DNA from: Actinomycetota bacterium
GTDB lineage: Bacteria > Actinomycetota > Thermoleophilia > Gaiellales > Gaiellaceae
Assembly: GCA_005885125.1 (NCBI GenBank)
Contig: VAXU01000065.1
Span: 1 to 34,721 of the forward strand
Length of the DNA: 34,721 bases
Reading direction: 5' to 3'
Shown: positions 1-7,799 of the stretch, one piece after another
Numbering within the stretch: position 1 is the first letter of the stretch
Layout of the letters: each line of letters starts with the position of its first letter
Position numbers and translations under genes: made by a program
Notes under the pieces: generated by a model
What the model saw: the letters and a program-made list of their open reading frames with translations, nothing else
Database searches by the model: none
What the model was told of the DNA's origin: nothing

Positions 1-1
1 C

Positions 2-1153
2 GTCGTGGCGACTGGACCGCTCGAGCTCGCCTACAACCTGCACGTTGGGCCACTCACCATCACGAAGGCCGCGGGTGCGCTGTGTCTGCTGAGCTTCGCG
101 CTCAACTCGCTTCGTTCGCGACGCCCGCTCGTCGTAGATCGAACACAGGCCTTCGTGATCGCCATCCTTCTCTTTGCGGCGCTGTCGACGCTGCAAGCGC
201 GCCATCTGAATGAGGCCGTCACCACCACGGCGCGGTATGCCGGCTTCGTCGCCGTCTTCCTCGTGATCACGCAGATCGGAGGCGATCGGAAGCTCCAAGA
301 GCGGATCGCCTGGGTGCTTGTTGTATCGGCCACTGTGCTCGCTGTGGTCGGCCTGCAGGCGTACTTCCACGGGAAGAGTTTCGTAGCGTCGCCCGCACAA
401 TCGAATGCGAACGACTTCGGCTTCAGTCTCGCCACGGCGCTGCCCTTTGCGTTTTGGCTGGTACGCACGCGTCTTACCCTGAGGCCTGTCGTGGTCGCCA
501 TGATGGGCACGATCGCCACGGCCCTCCTCCTCAGCCTGTCGCGCGGAACCTTCGTCGGACTCGGCGCCGGCATTGTCTTCCTACTCGCCACGGAGCGTCG
601 TCGGTTCGGCCTGATCGCTGCGGCGGCCATCGTCGCGACAATCGGGTTCGTCGCAGTCGTGAAGACCGATCCAGCGCGTTTCCACCAGGCGCTCTTCGCA
701 AAGGAGCACGTAGCGCAACAGAACGTCGCGACTCGTCTGCAGGCGTGGGACGCAGCGGGCAATCTGGCCGCGGAGCACCCGTTTTTTGGTATCGGACCGG
801 GGAATTTCCGCTTCTATTACTTCGCCGCGACCAGCACTCCACCGGGAACGGCAAACCTCTACGTCGTGCACGACGCATACATCGACATCGCTGCGGAGGT
901 CGGCTTCGGCGCGGCGATCGCATTCATCCTGTATCTGACTGCTTCATTCCTTCAGCTGGGTCGGGTCATCCGTCGACGCGGCCCTGCCGAGAGCTACGCC
1001 CGCACCGTTCGCGTCTCCCTGGTGATCGCCAGCGTCTGCGCGGTTTTCCTGTCAGAGCAATACTTCCTACCGTTTTGGCTTCTAGGCGGCCTCGCCACCG
1101 CGATGTCGCGCGAGCCCGCAAACGACAACGCCGCCCTCACAGGCGGCCTGTGA
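2..1153 (+). CDS. O-antigen polymerase/ligase family membrane protein (5' end outside window)
   Basis: Polytopic membrane protein of the Wzy/WaaL (O-antigen ligase) family, which polymerises or transfers lipid-linked glycans at the outer face of the membrane. About nine hydrophobic segments are visible. A long extracytoplasmic loop (codons near 690-890) carries the family-like stretch HPFFGIGPGNF, followed by a conserved-looking VVHDAYIDIAAEVGF segment with the His typical of the ligase domain. The frame is open to the window edge; a GTG at 5 is available, but usual family lengths of 400-450 residues suggest that one or two N-terminal helices lie upstream. The stop overlaps the next gene's GTG start (GTGA), so it heads or belongs to a tightly coupled glycan operon. 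Family assignment is firm; polymerase versus ligase cannot be decided. Confidence 0.85.
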   Translation, partial: VVATGPLELAYNLHVGPLTITKAAGALCLLSFALNSLRSRRPLVVDRTQAFVIAILLFAALSTLQARHLNEAVTTTARYAGFVAVFLVITQIGGDRKLQERIAWVLVVSATVLAVVGLQAYFHGKSFVASPAQSNANDFGFSLATALPFAFWLVRTRLTLRPVVVAMMGTIATALLLSLSRGTFVGLGAGIVFLLATERRRFGLIAAAAIVATIGFVAVVKTDPARFHQALFAKEHVAQQNVATRLQAWDAAGNLAAEHPFFGIGPGNFRFYYFAATSTPPGTANLYVVHDAYIDIAAEVGFGAAIAFILYLTASFLQLGRVIRRRGPAESYARTVRVSLVIASVCAVFLSEQYFLPFWLLGGLATAMSREPANDNAALTGGL

Positions 1154-2256
1154 AGGTCGTCTACGTCTGCACCCTCGAGCGCGGCGGCCCTCTTTCGCAC
1201 GTCCGCGACCTCGCGCTCTCCGTCGCCGCCGAGGGAATGGACGTCCACGTTGTCTGTGCATCTGCGCAGACGGCGCGCGAGCTTCGAGCAAACGGCGTCG
1301 CGGCGACGGCAATCGCGGTCCGCCACAAGTTTGACCTCCGGGGCGCCAGCGCGATCTGGCCGTTGCTCCGCGGCGCCGACGTCGTCCATACGCACGACCG
1401 CCGCGCAGGACTGCTCGCGCGGACGCAGGCGCCCGTTCGCGGAGCCCATTCCGTGCACACGTTCCACGGCCTCCCCGACGAGCTATTCGGAGAGGTCGGG
1501 AGTGACGGAGCTGCCTGGCGGCCCGGGGCATCTCGCCTGCGGGTTGCTTGGCTCCGGTACGGGCTTTTGCGCCTGGAAGCGCTCCTCAGTTACGTCGGCA
1601 CCGTCGTCGTACCGTCGCGCGCGCTCTTGGAGTTCGTTCTGCGAAACGGGTTTCCGGCAACTCGGCTCCGGCATATCCCATACGGCGTGGCGACTCGCCG
1701 CCGAGCGCCTCGGCCTTGCAGCGATCCGCCCCGGATCGGGACTGCGGCGATCCTCGAGCGACGGAAGGGAATCGACGTGCTCCTCGAAGCGTGCGCTGGA
1801 CTGTCGGCCCCGTACGAGCTGCACGTGTTCGGCGACGGGAGGGAACGTGCTGCGCTCGAGGCGCAATCGCGACGCCTCAGAACGAGCGCGTGCTTTCACG
1901 GGTTCGTCGATGACCTGGGCCCACGTCTCGACGACCTCGACGTCTTTGCGCTGCCGACGCGCGGCGACAACCTTCCAGTCGCCATCCTAGAGGCGATGGC
2001 GAGCGCGCTGCCCGTGATCGCAACGAAGGTCGGCGGCAACCCGGAGCTCGTGGAGGACGGCGTCAATGGGCGCCTTGTCGCTGTCGACGACGTTTCCGGT
2101 CTGGCAGATGCATTGGAGTGGACCCTCACCGACGAGGGACGGCGCCAGGCGCTCGGGCGCGCCGGGGCACAGCGGCTTGAAGAACGGTTTCATCCTGCGA
2201 GCGTCGCCCGCCGAATAGTCGCGCTCTATGACGAGCTATGCGCCTCCTCCACGTAA
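1150..2256 (+). CDS. GT4-type glycosyltransferase
   Basis: Cytoplasmic GT-B fold glycosyltransferase of family 4 type, expected to add a nucleotide-activated sugar to a growing lipid-linked glycan. The 368-residue product starts at GTG 1150, which overlaps the preceding stop as GTGA; the frame is open far upstream, but that part is only a shadow of the polymerase gene. The N-terminal Rossmann half begins VKVVYVCTLERGGPLSH. The C-terminal half has ERRKGIDVLLEA, FGDGRER and the donor-site region GDNLPVAILEAMASALPV. The usual Glu of the E-x7-E motif is Asp here (D-x7-E), a conservative change. The 3' end overlaps the next gene by 19 nt. Donor and acceptor sugars cannot be inferred. Confidence 0.88.
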   Translation: MKVVYVCTLERGGPLSHVRDLALSVAAEGMDVHVVCASAQTARELRANGVAATAIAVRHKFDLRGASAIWPLLRGADVVHTHDRRAGLLARTQAPVRGAHSVHTFHGLPDELFGEVGSDGAAWRPGASRLRVAWLRYGLLRLEALLSYVGTVVVPSRALLEFVLRNGFPATRLRHIPYGVATRRRAPRPCSDPPRIGTAAILERRKGIDVLLEACAGLSAPYELHVFGDGRERAALEAQSRRLRTSACFHGFVDDLGPRLDDLDVFALPTRGDNLPVAILEAMASALPVIATKVGGNPELVEDGVNGRLVAVDDVSGLADALEWTLTDEGRRQALGRAGAQRLEERFHPASVARRIVALYDELCASST

Positions 2257-3296
2257 TCCAGGAGATGCGCACCGGAGGGGCGGAGCGGGTCGTCTGCTCG
2301 CTTACGCGAGGCACGCGGGACGCCGGGCACGATGTCGCCGTAGCGTCTTCCGGCGGCGAACTCCTTGATGGCCTGGACGTCCAGCACTTTCCGCTGCCCC
2401 TCTTACGGCGTCGGGCGACTGCAGTGCCACGCGCCGTGGTCGCGCTCGAGCGGGCGCGTGGGAGATGGAAGCCGGACCTCGTCCATTGCCACAACCCGGG
2501 AATGGCACTGGTGGTGTCGCCGGTGACGCTACGCGGCCGGCGGATGCCCGCGCTCGTGAGCGTCCACGGGGTTCCCGAAGCCGATTGGCCGCCGACGGCA
2601 CGCATTCTTCGCCTCGCCGGCTTGCCTGCGGTCGCCTGTGGTCCCGGAGTCGGGGCGGCCCTCGAAGAACACGGCGTCGACGTCCGGGCGACGATCCTCA
2701 ACGGCGTCCCGCCCGCTCCGCCGCCGACGCCGCGCAGTGAGGTGGAGCGCGAACTCGGCCTGCAGCCGGGGTCGCCGCTCGTGCTGGCGGTCGGTCGGCT
2801 CGTCGACGCGAAGAACCATGCGCTTGCAGTTCGGGCGATCGCGGCGGTTCCCGGCGCGTCGCTCGTGATCGCCGGCGACGGGCCGCTGCGGGCCCAACTC
2901 GAGCACGATGCGCGCTCCGCGGGCGTCGGAGACCGCGTCGTCCTTGCGGGCCTGCGGTCGGATGCCCGGAGGCTGATGGGGTCGGCAGACGCGGTTGTCT
3001 TCTCCTCCCGCGCGGAGGGCCTTCCGCTCGCTGCGCTCGAGGCGCTGGCGTCCGGAACGCCTGTTGTCGCAGCGGGCGTTCGCGGGTTACGCGAGCTGCT
3101 TACAGACGGCGAGGACTCACTGATCGTCTCTCCCGATGACGCATCGGCTCTCGCCGCGGGCATCCGCACCGTGCTCGACGATCCCGCGCTGCGGGAGCAC
3201 ATCGGTGCCGGCGGACGTCGAGTCGCCGCGCGCTATTCCGAGGATCGCATGGTCTCTGCGTACATCGACCTCTACCATGAGATGGCACGCAGATGA
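2238..3296 (+). CDS. GT4-type glycosyltransferase
   Basis: Second GT-B glycosyltransferase (352 residues) of the polysaccharide chain. The N-terminal half opens MRLLHVIQEMRTGGAERVV, the glycine-rich acceptor-side loop typical of GT4. The C-terminal half has LVLAVGRLVDAKNH, IAGDGPLR and an intact E-x7-E motif in AEGLPLAALEALASGTPVV, which binds the nucleotide sugar. The ATG start lies 19 nt inside the preceding gene and the 3' end shares an ATGA with the following GT2 gene, so translation of the three transferases is probably coupled. It is not a close copy of its neighbour, which suggests that each adds a different linkage. Specificity is unknown. Confidence 0.9.
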   Translation: MRLLHVIQEMRTGGAERVVCSLTRGTRDAGHDVAVASSGGELLDGLDVQHFPLPLLRRRATAVPRAVVALERARGRWKPDLVHCHNPGMALVVSPVTLRGRRMPALVSVHGVPEADWPPTARILRLAGLPAVACGPGVGAALEEHGVDVRATILNGVPPAPPPTPRSEVERELGLQPGSPLVLAVGRLVDAKNHALAVRAIAAVPGASLVIAGDGPLRAQLEHDARSAGVGDRVVLAGLRSDARRLMGSADAVVFSSRAEGLPLAALEALASGTPVVAAGVRGLRELLTDGEDSLIVSPDDASALAAGIRTVLDDPALREHIGAGGRRVAARYSEDRMVSAYIDLYHEMARR

Positions 3297-4264
3297 GCGA
3301 GCCGCTCGTTTCCGTCGTGATGCCAGCGCATCAAGCGGCGGCCACGATCGGTGCCGCAGTGTCCTCTGTCCTCTGGCAGACGTACCGTCCGCTCGAGCTC
3401 GTCGTCGTCGACGACGGGTCAACAGACGAGACTTCTGCGATCGCCGAGGCTCACCAGGGGCCGGTTCGCGTCCTCCGTCAAGAGCAGCGCGGCGTCTCGG
3501 CCGCTCGAAACGCGGGGATCGACGCGGCGCGCGGCGAGGTCATCACGTTCTGTGACGCCGACGATCTGCTGTTCGAGTCGCACCTCGAGGCGCTTGCACA
3601 GACGTTCCGTCGCGCGGGCGGGGGAATTGCAACGGCGAACAGCTACTGGCTCCTTCCCGGCGGCATCCATCCGTCAAAGAGGCGGTACAAGGGTGGCTTC
3701 CCGCCACACGATCAGCAACGGCTGGCGATCCTCGAGCAGAATTTCGTGTCGACGATGTCACTCTTCTCGCGCACGCTCGTCGAGGAAATTGGACCGTTCG
3801 ACGAGCAGCGCCGACGCGCAGAAGACTGGGATTTCTGGTTGCGCGCGATCTACGCCGGACATCGCGTCACCTTGCAGCCGGAGCCGCTCTCCTTGTACCG
3901 CTGGGGCACCCAGAGCCTCGCAGCTGATTGGCGGCAGATGGACGCCGAGGTCGAAGCGATCTTCGTCGGTCTGGAGGACCGTGTCGATCTGACGGAGAGC
4001 GAGCGCTTATACGTCCTGCGCCGGCGGTCCGGCCACGGCCCGCGCCAGTTGTCGCGCGACGGCGACGAAGCGCTCCACGCTCGGCGTTACCGAGACGCCG
4101 CCCGTGCATACCGCGAGGCCGCCGCACTCTGCTCGAGCGAGCGGATGCTCGTCTGGAAAGCGCGTCTCCTCACGCCGGCGCCGCGTCTGATAGGCCCGCT
4201 CGTACGTGCGCGGCAGTTGCGTATCGAGCGGCGCCTCCGCATCGAAACGGGGCATATGAGGTGA
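3293..4264 (+). CDS. GT2 family glycosyltransferase
   Basis: Inverting GT-A fold glycosyltransferase of family 2 (323 residues). Visible motifs are VSVVMPAHQAAATI at the N terminus, VVVDDGSTDET for nucleotide binding, FCDADD as the metal-binding DxD, and AEDWDFWLRA, the ED-type catalytic base region. About 80 C-terminal residues beyond the catalytic domain are Arg/Ala rich and helical, with no membrane segment. The ATG overlaps the previous stop (ATGA) and the end overlaps the GTG of the phosphatase gene (GTGA). It most likely extends the same lipid-linked repeat unit as the two GT4 enzymes; the transferred sugar is not predictable. Confidence 0.9.
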   Translation: MSEPLVSVVMPAHQAAATIGAAVSSVLWQTYRPLELVVVDDGSTDETSAIAEAHQGPVRVLRQEQRGVSAARNAGIDAARGEVITFCDADDLLFESHLEALAQTFRRAGGGIATANSYWLLPGGIHPSKRRYKGGFPPHDQQRLAILEQNFVSTMSLFSRTLVEEIGPFDEQRRRAEDWDFWLRAIYAGHRVTLQPEPLSLYRWGTQSLAADWRQMDAEVEAIFVGLEDRVDLTESERLYVLRRRSGHGPRQLSRDGDEALHARRYRDAARAYREAAALCSSERMLVWKARLLTPAPRLIGPLVRARQLRIERRLRIETGHMR

Positions 4265-4821
4265 CACCATTCGCCGTCGCGTTCGTCTGCACCGGGAACC
4301 GCTTCAGGAGCCCACTTGCTGAGCACATCCTCCGCCGATCCGTCGATGGTCTCGCGGTAACGATCGACTCGTTCGGGACGCTCGATACCGGGACAGCGCC
4401 ACCGCTGCCTGCCGCAGTCGCCGCGGCTCGCCGGTTCGGCATCGACATCACGCAGCACCGCGCGCGTGCGCTCGCGCGCGGCGAGCTCTCGCAGATCGAC
4501 TTGGTGCTCGGCTTCGAGCGCATGCACATCCTTACGGCCGTCGTCGACGGCGAGGCCGCGCGCGACCGGTCATTCACTCTCCCCGAGTTCGTCGAACTGA
4601 TCGAGCGCCTCGGCGATCGGCCTTCGAGCGGAGCCGCCACGCGCGCACGCACACTCGTGCGCGGGGCCGCGGCGCTCCGTGCCCCAGACCCTCAATTGCT
4701 CTCAGTGCCGGAGCTCAGCGATCCCCTTCGGCGGACACCGGCTGAGCAGGAATGGATCGCAGAGGAGATTCGGATTCTCGTCCAACGCCTCGCGCAGGTC
4801 CTGTTCGGAGCTGCGGCGTGA
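4261..4821 (+). CDS. low-molecular-weight protein tyrosine phosphatase family protein
   Basis: Cytoplasmic phosphatase of the LMW-PTP/arsenate-reductase fold (186 residues). The P-loop CTGNRFRS is at residues 10-17, giving Cys10-x5-Arg16 as nucleophile and phosphate-binding Arg. The usual C(L/V)GNxCRSP has Phe in place of the second Cys. The downstream VPELSDPLRR region matches the general-acid DP loop of the family. In capsule and EPS loci such enzymes (Wzb/CapB-like) dephosphorylate the BY-kinase that controls chain length, but no BY-kinase gene is in this window, so that role is inference. The GTG start at 4261 overlaps the GT2 stop (GTGA); the long open frame upstream is a shadow. The protein is slightly longer than the usual 150-160 residues. 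Confidence 0.85.
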   Translation: MTPFAVAFVCTGNRFRSPLAEHILRRSVDGLAVTIDSFGTLDTGTAPPLPAAVAAARRFGIDITQHRARALARGELSQIDLVLGFERMHILTAVVDGEAARDRSFTLPEFVELIERLGDRPSSGAATRARTLVRGAAALRAPDPQLLSVPELSDPLRRTPAEQEWIAEEIRILVQRLAQVLFGAAA

Positions 4822-5852
4822 AGCTCGTGGCCGTGATTGCGGCAACGGCGGCCTGCCTGGCTGTAAGCCATTCCGACGGTGGAGCAACGCGTACCGACCG
4901 CGCCGTGCGCGGCGGCGGTGTCAATGCGATGCCGAGCATGCGGCCGTGGCGTTATGTAGGTGCGAATCCGGACGGCTGGTGGTGCCAGCCCGGCAAATGC
5001 AAGGGCGTCGCCGACGGCACTGCTTACTTCAACCGCGAGCTTCCCCTGATGCGGGCTGTGGGCGCGCAGGTGGTACGCGTCGAATTTCCCTGGGCGCTAA
5101 TCGAGCCGCGACGCAACAGGTTCGACTGGCGACGTGCGGACGCGATCGTGCAGGCCGCACGGCGTGTACACCTCGCGCTGCAGCCGGTACTCGTGTACAG
5201 CCCGCCCTGGGCGGCGCCGGGGGCGAACTCACCGCCGTCGGCGACGGCGTTCTCCGGTTTTGCACGAGCGCTCGCTCGGCGGTATCGCGGTCGAATACGC
5301 ACCTACGAGCTCTGGAACGAGCCCGATCTCCAGCGCTATTGGAGCGGCACCGAGCGTCAATACGTCCAGCGCATCCTGATCCCCGGCTACCGTGCGATCA
5401 GGTCGGGCGACCCCCACGCACGCGTTGTGCTCGGCGGGCCGAGCAAGGCCGACCACGACTGGCTCGAGGGGATCTACCGCTATGGCGGTGGGAAAGCATT
5501 CGACATCGCCGCCTTCCACGACTATGCGTCTGGCCCGTTCGTCATCAGTGATGCGCGGGTCGTTGCCTCAGTCCTCGCCGATCACGGCCAGCGTGCGAAG
5601 CCGATCTGGCTCGGAGAATACGGCTACCCCGACTCGGATCCGTCGTCCCCGCACCAGATCCCGCTGATCGAGCAGGTTCTGACGCAGCCGGGGCCGATCG
5701 CAATGGCCGAGTGGTACTCCTTCCGCGATACGTACACGGCTACCTGCTGCCCGCCGCGAGTAATCGACTTTTCACCGTGGGGGCTCGTGACCGCGAGCTA
5801 CGACGAGAAGGCATCGTTCGAGATCATGAAAGCGTTACTCGGTCGGGGCTGA
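4818..5852 (+). CDS. secreted clan GH-A glycoside hydrolase (GH5/GH39-like)
   Basis: Exported (beta/alpha)8-barrel glycosidase of 344 residues. GTG 4818 overlaps the preceding stop as GTGA and gives a clean signal peptide, VKLVAVIAATAACLAVS. Barrel landmarks are VVRVEFPWALIEP, LQPVLVYSPPWAAPG, YELWNEPDLQRYW with the acid/base Glu at residue 168, and WLGEYGYPD with the probable nucleophile Glu at residue 267. Asn-Glu-Pro plus a second Glu at the end of a later strand is characteristic of clan GH-A. Its place at the end of a polysaccharide operon suggests trimming or release of the glycan made there, as seen for glycosidases in alginate and Pel-type loci; this is inference. Two cysteine pairs (residues near 56-61 and a Cys-Cys near 311) may form disulfides. 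Confidence 0.82.
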   Translation: MKLVAVIAATAACLAVSHSDGGATRTDRAVRGGGVNAMPSMRPWRYVGANPDGWWCQPGKCKGVADGTAYFNRELPLMRAVGAQVVRVEFPWALIEPRRNRFDWRRADAIVQAARRVHLALQPVLVYSPPWAAPGANSPPSATAFSGFARALARRYRGRIRTYELWNEPDLQRYWSGTERQYVQRILIPGYRAIRSGDPHARVVLGGPSKADHDWLEGIYRYGGGKAFDIAAFHDYASGPFVISDARVVASVLADHGQRAKPIWLGEYGYPDSDPSSPHQIPLIEQVLTQPGPIAMAEWYSFRDTYTATCCPPRVIDFSPWGLVTASYDEKASFEIMKALLGRG

Positions 5853-5860
5853 CGCGCTCG

Positions 5861-7330
5861 TTATTCGGCCGGCGCACGACGGACGACGGCGTTCACGGTG
5901 GCGAGCAGGATCTTCACGTCGAGCCACGGAGACCAATTCTCGATGTACCAGTTGTCCCATTCGACCCGGTCCGCGAGCGAGGTCTTTCCGCGGAAGCCGT
6001 TGATCTGCGCCCAGCCGGTAATTCCCGACTTGACTCGATGCCGTTCGTCGTACCGGTAGACGTGGTCTACGAACACGTCGACGAACTCGGGGCGCTCGGG
6101 CCTCGGACCGACGAGACTCATCTCACCGCGAACGACGTTCAGCAGCTGCGGCAACTCGTCGATCGACGTGCGCCGCACGAGCGCGCCGAGCCTGGTCCTG
6201 CGGTCGTCGCCCTCGACGCCGCCTGGGGCGATGTCCGTCCGGATCTCGGCGTCGCCCTCGACGGGAATGCAGCGCTCGGATCGCATCGAACGGAACTTCA
6301 GCATCTCGAACGTCCGCCCGTCCCGGCCGACACGGACCTGACGGAACAGGACGGGCTCGCCGAGCGAGAGCCGCACGGCGAGCGCAACGACCAGGAGCAG
6401 CGGTGAGAGGACGGCGAGGGCGAGGGCGGCGATCCCGCGGTCGAGGAGGTACTTGACGCGGAAGCGGAGGGAGCTCGGGATGCTGGGGTTGATCGAGAGC
6501 AGCGGGATTCCGCCGAGATAGTCGACCGTCAAGTCGCGCGGCAGCTTCTCGAACAGCCGGGGCACGAGCGTCACGCGGACCTCCCGGCGCGTGCACTCGT
6601 CGATCATCCGCAGGAGTACATGATGGGGTGCGGTCGAGAACGTGAAGACGACGTGCTCGACCCGTTCGCGTTCAAGAACCTCCGCGAGGTCCCAGCTGGC
6701 CCCGAGGACGGGGAGGTTGGGCGAGTCCGAGTCGACGGCGTCGCGCTCGAGCGGCTCCTTGTCCAGGAACCCGACCGGGCGCAGACCTACCTCCGGGTGC
6801 TCGGCGAAGCGCCTGGCGAGCAGCCGACCGACTGTCCCCGCTCCCACGATCAGCGTTCGAGCGCCGGCCTCACCCGAGCGCCTCGCCGCGACGAGCGACG
6901 CGATCACGCCGCCGCGGCTCGCGGTGAGGTAGACCGTGGAGAACAGCCAGAGCCGGACCCCCTGCACGGCGAGGTCGGTCCGGCCGCCGAGCAGCACAGA
7001 CGCAGAGATCGTCGTCATTGCAGCGATCGCCGTCGCGCCGGCGATCGTGCCGAGGTCGTCGAGGAGCTGAATGCGCAGTCGCGGCCGGTACATCCGTGCC
7101 GCGGCGAGAATCGCGATCGTGATCGGCGGGAAGAGCGTGAACCAGGTGAGCGGAAGGGGAGACGCCCCGACGGCGCGGCCGCCCAGACGTTCGACGAAGA
7201 CGGCGAGTGTGAGGACAAGGGCGTCGGCAACCGGTGCGAAGACCCACCAGTTGATCGCGGACCGTGTCGGTGTTTCGGTCGCGCCACGGGCGTAGCGCGC
7301 CGAAAATGTCGTTCGTTCGAGCGACGACAT
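5861..7330 (-). CDS. polyprenyl glycosylphosphotransferase (WcaJ/WbaP-type initiating sugar transferase)
   Basis: Membrane enzyme that moves a sugar-1-phosphate from a UDP-sugar onto undecaprenyl phosphate, the first step of surface glycan assembly. The 489 residues show the full PHPT architecture: four N-terminal membrane helices (about residues 25-150), a Rossmann-like domain with TLIVGAGTVGRLLARR, a further helix near residue 300, and the C-terminal catalytic domain. The last has FEMLKFRSM, DELPQLLNVVRGEMSLVGPR and ITGWAQINGFRG. ATG start. It converges on the glycosidase gene with only 8 bp between stops, leaving no room for a strong terminator. It probably primes synthesis for the glycosyltransferases encoded opposite. 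Sugar specificity is not deducible. Confidence 0.93.
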   Translation of the reverse strand: MSSLERTTFSARYARGATETPTRSAINWWVFAPVADALVLTLAVFVERLGGRAVGASPLPLTWFTLFPPITIAILAAARMYRPRLRIQLLDDLGTIAGATAIAAMTTISASVLLGGRTDLAVQGVRLWLFSTVYLTASRGGVIASLVAARRSGEAGARTLIVGAGTVGRLLARRFAEHPEVGLRPVGFLDKEPLERDAVDSDSPNLPVLGASWDLAEVLERERVEHVVFTFSTAPHHVLLRMIDECTRREVRVTLVPRLFEKLPRDLTVDYLGGIPLLSINPSIPSSLRFRVKYLLDRGIAALALAVLSPLLLVVALAVRLSLGEPVLFRQVRVGRDGRTFEMLKFRSMRSERCIPVEGDAEIRTDIAPGGVEGDDRRTRLGALVRRTSIDELPQLLNVVRGEMSLVGPRPERPEFVDVFVDHVYRYDERHRVKSGITGWAQINGFRGKTSLADRVEWDNWYIENWSPWLDVKILLATVNAVVRRAPAE

Positions 7331-7370
7331 CAGTCGCCTTCAGGCCGCAGCTTCGAAGTCCCGGCTAGTG

Positions 7371-7622
7371 CTAGCTCGTTCGCCTGGCCGCGCGCCTGAG
7401 CGCTGCGCCCGCGACAACCAACACTGCTCCGCCGACGACGAGCAGACCGAGGTCGAGCCCGGTGAAGGGCAGGCCGGCCTTCTCGGCCGCCGTCCCCGCA
7501 CTCACCTGCTGCTGCACGTTGCCGCCTTCTCCACCGTAGCCCTTGCCGGCTGACCCGCCCGCCGCCAGTGCACTAGGCACCAGCACCAGGCTTGCCAGAA
7601 CAGCCGCAAGCAGAAACCGCAT
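7371..7622 (-). CDS. miniature LPFTG sortase-anchored surface peptide
   Basis: An 83-residue secreted protein with three parts. Residues 1-20 form a signal peptide ending SALA. Residues 21-50 form a short Gly/Gln-rich mature stretch. A C-terminal sorting signal has LPFTG at residues 51-55, a hydrophobic segment to about residue 73 and the basic tail RRAARR. After signal peptidase and sortase cleavage only about 33 residues would be wall-linked. Start ATG 7622 is chosen because GGGAGGGA lies just upstream; the frame is open further but that part looks non-coding. No sortase gene lies in the window. It sits between the initiating sugar transferase and the second Wzy gene. Function unknown; a peptide anchor for glycan attachment is speculation. 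Confidence 0.75.
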   Translation of the reverse strand: MRFLLAAVLASLVLVPSALAAGGSAGKGYGGEGGNVQQQVSAGTAAEKAGLPFTGLDLGLLVVGGAVLVVAGAALRRAARRTS

Positions 7623-7703
7623 CTTGATGAATCCCTCCCCACCTCGCCGCAAGTCCCTCACCCCATTCATGTCGCCGCAACACCTATTGGAGCCCCTCAG
7701 TGG

Positions 7704-7732
7704 AGAGTAGTTCCCTGGTCGGTACGCGTCAA
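7704..7732 (-). promoter_or_regulatory. predicted sigma70-type promoter for the LPFTG gene
   Basis: On the minus strand TTGACG (7732-7727) is followed after exactly 17 nt by TACTCT (7709-7704). Transcription would begin near 7697 and give a leader of about 75 nt before ATG 7622. The match to the housekeeping consensus is fair, and the gap between flanking genes fits a promoter. This is a prediction from sequence only. Confidence 0.5.
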
Positions 7733-7755
7733 ACCAAAAGAGGGACTCTTGTAAC

Positions 7756-7799
7756 AAGTGCGCATCCGACGTCAGCAAAGTGCGCATCCGACGTCAGCG
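7756..7799. repeat. 22-bp tandem duplication
   Basis: Two adjacent copies of a 22-bp unit beginning AAGTGCGCATCCGACGTCAG (7756-7777 and 7778-7799) differ only in the last base. The second copy contains the stop codon of the downstream-reading Wzy/TPR gene (TGA, complement of 7794-7796). The first lies in the spacer upstream of the LPFTG promoter. It looks like a recent slip duplication; two copies are too few to call it an array. Confidence 0.85.
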
